Origin: an uncultured Lachnospiraceae bacterium
Lineage (GTDB): Bacteria > Bacillota > Clostridia > Lachnospirales > Lachnospiraceae
Direction: 5' to 3'
Assembly: GCA_900555195.1 (NCBI GenBank)
Contig: USKC01000124.1
Location: 1 to 8,302, forward strand
Length of the DNA stretch: 8,302 bases
The notes beneath the pieces are model-generated. The model was not told where the DNA came from. It saw nothing but the letters and a program-made list of their open reading frames with translations, and searched no databases. Positions 6,652 to 8,302 of the stretch are shown here, piece by piece (the stretch's first letter is position 1; every line of letters begins with the position of its first letter). Position numbers and translations under genes: made by a program.

Positions 6652-7101
6652 TTATTTCTCCAGCATCGCACCGACCAGCCGATTTACCAGGGCACCGTCG
6701 GCACGCCCCTTCACTCTGGGCATCAGTTCCTTCATGATCTTGCCCTTGTCCTTGCCGGTAGGATTCTCTATCCCCAGGCTCTGAAGGACTTCTTCTATCT
6801 GGGCCCTGATCTCTTCCTCTCCCATCTGGGCGGGCGCAAACTCCTTAAGAACTTCCAGCCTCCTGCTGCATTCTTCCTTGATATCCGTCCTGTCCCCCGG
6901 AGCCAGATCCATGGTCTCCTGTGTCTGCTTGATCTCTTTCTGGATCACTTCATTCTCTTCCGCTTCCGTCAGATCCGAACGCTTGTCAATCGCCTTATTC
7001 TTAAGCGCCGCAAGAAGCATGGACAAGGTCTCTTTTCTTTCCTTATCCTTATTCTTCATCGCTGCCACCATCTGTGCTCTCACTTCATCGATTTTGCTCA
7101 T
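6652..7101 (-). CDS. yqeY: GatB/YqeY domain-containing protein
   Basis: This 149-residue protein matches the stand-alone YqeY family in length and pattern. It has MSKIDEVRAQMVAAMKNKD at the start, ETLSMLLAALKNKAID (27-42), a helical acidic middle, and a C-terminal domain with GKDKGKIMKELMPRVKGRAD, where the KGRADG-xxVN segment is the family hallmark. The C-terminal part is related to the tRNA-binding tail of GatB, the amidotransferase subunit, but free-standing YqeY proteins have no firmly established role. A longer frame opens at TTG 7125, but AAAGGAG (7110-7116) is placed 8 bases before ATG 7101, so the latter is used. The gene lies 92 bp after holA, with no terminator between, and is probably co-transcribed with it. 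Confidence 0.93.
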   Translation of the reverse strand: MSKIDEVRAQMVAAMKNKDKERKETLSMLLAALKNKAIDKRSDLTEAEENEVIQKEIKQTQETMDLAPGDRTDIKEECSRRLEVLKEFAPAQMGEEEIRAQIEEVLQSLGIENPTGKDKGKIMKELMPRVKGRADGALVNRLVGAMLEK

Positions 7102-7193
7102 CTTCTTTTCTCCTTTCCTGCACAATCCTTCGCCGCCCGCCTTTAGGGCTGCCGCCTTTCTGCCTTATGTCCCTTCATATCGTCCGGCAGATT

Positions 7194-8183
7194 CTATTCC
7201 AAAGGCGCGCTGCTGTATCTGACAATCAGCAGTTCCACGCCCAGGCGGTCGCTGATTCGTCCGCTCTTTACATCTTCATCCGTCTGTACACAGGCTTCCA
7301 GAGCCCCTTTCAGCTCTTCCGTCCCAAATCGGGCAGACTGGCTTCTGTACTTGCCCACAATGAAGCTATGCAGCCCCGTTTTCTCCCCGATCCTCCTGTT
7401 ATCATACCCTTTCGCAGCCAGTTCCTTCACCTGCAGCAGCAGTCCGAACTGTCTGCCGATCAGAAACAAAATGCGCATGGGAGGTTCCTTCAGAGCCAGA
7501 AGATCATAATACAGCGCCAGGGCCCGGCGTCCAGCGCGCTGCCCGATCGCTTCAACCATATCAAAGATCTGTCCCGTCACCTGTTTCGTGCATATCTGTT
7601 CAATATCCGCTTCCGTAATCACATCCTTCTGCAGGGTATAGCAGAACAGCTTCTCCATTTCCCGGCTGATATTCTCCATATCAGAGCCCGTCTTCTGAAG
7701 GAAAAATTCCAGGGCGCCGGAGGAAATATTCTTGTTTTCTCTCTTAATTTTTCCCAGGATCCAGCGTTTTAACGTATTCTCATCCTGCGTGGCAAATTCC
7801 ACCGTACAGCCGTTCTCCTTCATCACCTTAAACAGCCTGCTTCGTTTATCCACTTCGGATTCCACAAAAATCAGGCATACAGTATCGGAAGGTTCTTTCA
7901 GATAATCCGCCATCGCTTCCCCGCCCTTTTTAAACCATCCGCTCTCTTCTATCAGTATCACACGCCTGTCCGCAAAAAAAGGCAGCGTCTCGGCCAAATC
8001 AATAATCTGTCCGACATTGATATCTTTTCCCTTGTAGGAGGAATAATTCATCGTATCTCCCTCCTGCACCAGGGCCTCTTTCAGCTTATCCCGATATTGA
8101 TTTTTCAGATATGTTTCCTGTCCATAGAGCAAATACGCCTGGCGGAAGCGTCCTGTCTTTATATCTTCAAGAAGCTGTTTCAT
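7194..8183 (-). CDS. holA: DNA polymerase III subunit delta
   Basis: HolA is the delta subunit of the clamp loader. It opens the beta sliding clamp and passes it to DNA during replication. The 329-residue length is close to the usual 330-345. Recognisable segments are the N-terminal FRQAYLLYGQETYLKNQYRD (13-32), LPFFADRRVILIEES (about 67-81), a middle part with SDMENISREMEKL, TGQIFDMVEAIGQRAGRRAL (the start of the third domain) and the C-terminal helical bundle with MRILFLIGRQFGLLLQVKEL and DVKSGRISDRLGVELLIV. As in the family, delta has no functional ATPase motif. ATG 8183 follows AAAGGA (8192-8197) with an 8-base spacer. It is the first gene of the minus-strand block in this window and is followed by yqeY rather than by rpsT, the neighbour in many Firmicutes. 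Confidence 0.94.
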   Translation of the reverse strand: MKQLLEDIKTGRFRQAYLLYGQETYLKNQYRDKLKEALVQEGDTMNYSSYKGKDINVGQIIDLAETLPFFADRRVILIEESGWFKKGGEAMADYLKEPSDTVCLIFVESEVDKRSRLFKVMKENGCTVEFATQDENTLKRWILGKIKRENKNISSGALEFFLQKTGSDMENISREMEKLFCYTLQKDVITEADIEQICTKQVTGQIFDMVEAIGQRAGRRALALYYDLLALKEPPMRILFLIGRQFGLLLQVKELAAKGYDNRRIGEKTGLHSFIVGKYRSQSARFGTEELKGALEACVQTDEDVKSGRISDRLGVELLIVRYSSAPLE

Positions 8184-8225
8184 AGTTGGATTCCTTTCAG
8201 GGCAGTCCTTTTGCTTTCTTTGCCT

Positions 8226-8254
8226 ATTGTAGCATTAATTCGCCGGATTGGCTA
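8226..8254 (-). promoter_or_regulatory. holA: Extended -10 promoter upstream of holA
   Basis: On the minus strand TACAAT (8226-8231) is preceded by TGC, forming an extended -10 (TGnTACAAT). TAGCCA (8249-8254) sits at a 17-base spacing and matches four of six -35 positions. The distance to the holA ATG is about 42 bp, giving a short leader that contains the ribosome binding site. This suggests holA can be transcribed independently of whatever lies to the right. Confidence 0.6.
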
Positions 8255-8302
8255 GTCGCAGCTCACGGGAGGAAAGATACGTTGCCGCTCAGCCTTACGC
8301 AC
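8255..8302. other. Right edge, no assignable gene
   Basis: These 48 bases are too short to assign. On the plus strand GGGAGGAA lies several bases before a TTG (8282), so a divergent gene could begin here (it would start MPLSLTH). On the minus strand at least one frame is open for most of the stretch before a TAG, so the end of an upstream gene such as comEC, the common neighbour of holA, is equally possible. Confidence 0.25.

Noticed and set aside
7074..7772. 232-residue plus-strand open frame antisense to holA
   Set aside because: holA is well supported on the other strand. The translation is rich in F, Q, H and R without motif structure.
1..8302. CRISPR array, transposon, prophage, toxin-antitoxin or defence system
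   Set aside because: I looked for spaced direct repeats, terminal inverted repeats, transposase or integrase motifs and small gene pairs and saw none. The window is housekeeping in character.

Overview
The window looks like chromosomal DNA from a Gram-positive anaerobe of the class Clostridia, most likely a Lachnospiraceae-type gut bacterium. The basis is gene content (a DUF1653 protein with a 'clostridial' tail, HolA, a GatB/YqeY protein, and a MutY carrying SfsA at its N-terminus), AGGAGG-type ribosome binding sites and a mid-range GC content. No species can be named from the sequence. I see no rRNA, tRNA, CRISPR array, insertion sequence, phage gene or attachment site.

Layout. On the left, two plus-strand genes concern lipid phosphates: the 3' part of a diacylglycerol-kinase-family lipid kinase (1-933, cut by the window edge) and a PAP2-type membrane phosphatase (999-1685). 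They converge on a minus-strand block, and a strong symmetrical hairpin (1757-1798) separates the two and can terminate transcription from both sides. Reading the minus strand from the right edge, the genes are: holA (DNA polymerase III delta), yqeY (GatB/YqeY domain), a gap of about 265 bp that contains a near-palindrome and a weak promoter candidate, a DUF1653 protein with an internal 15-bp tandem repeat, a cytosolic cN-I-type 5'-nucleotidase, a 597-residue SfsA-MutY fusion protein that overlaps the nucleotidase gene by 4 bp (ATGA), and a family 2 glycosyltransferase.

How the genes fit together. holA and yqeY probably share a transcript from an extended -10 promoter upstream of holA. The DUF1653, nucleotidase, SfsA-MutY and glycosyltransferase genes are closely spaced and co-oriented, so they probably form a second operon. 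Its centre is nucleotide and DNA maintenance: a nucleoside monophosphatase, an adenine glycosylase that removes A opposite 8-oxoguanine, and a nuclease-like SfsA domain joined to that glycosylase. The lipid kinase and PAP2 genes could work in opposite directions on a lipid phosphate group, but their substrates are not shown by the sequence.

Most of the window is ordinary housekeeping DNA. The clearest point of interest is the SfsA-MutY fusion, in which both halves keep their recognisable catalytic residues. I did not find convincing evidence of a wholly new system. Several start codons were moved from the longest possible ORF to a downstream start with a good ribosome binding site; these are explained gene by gene.
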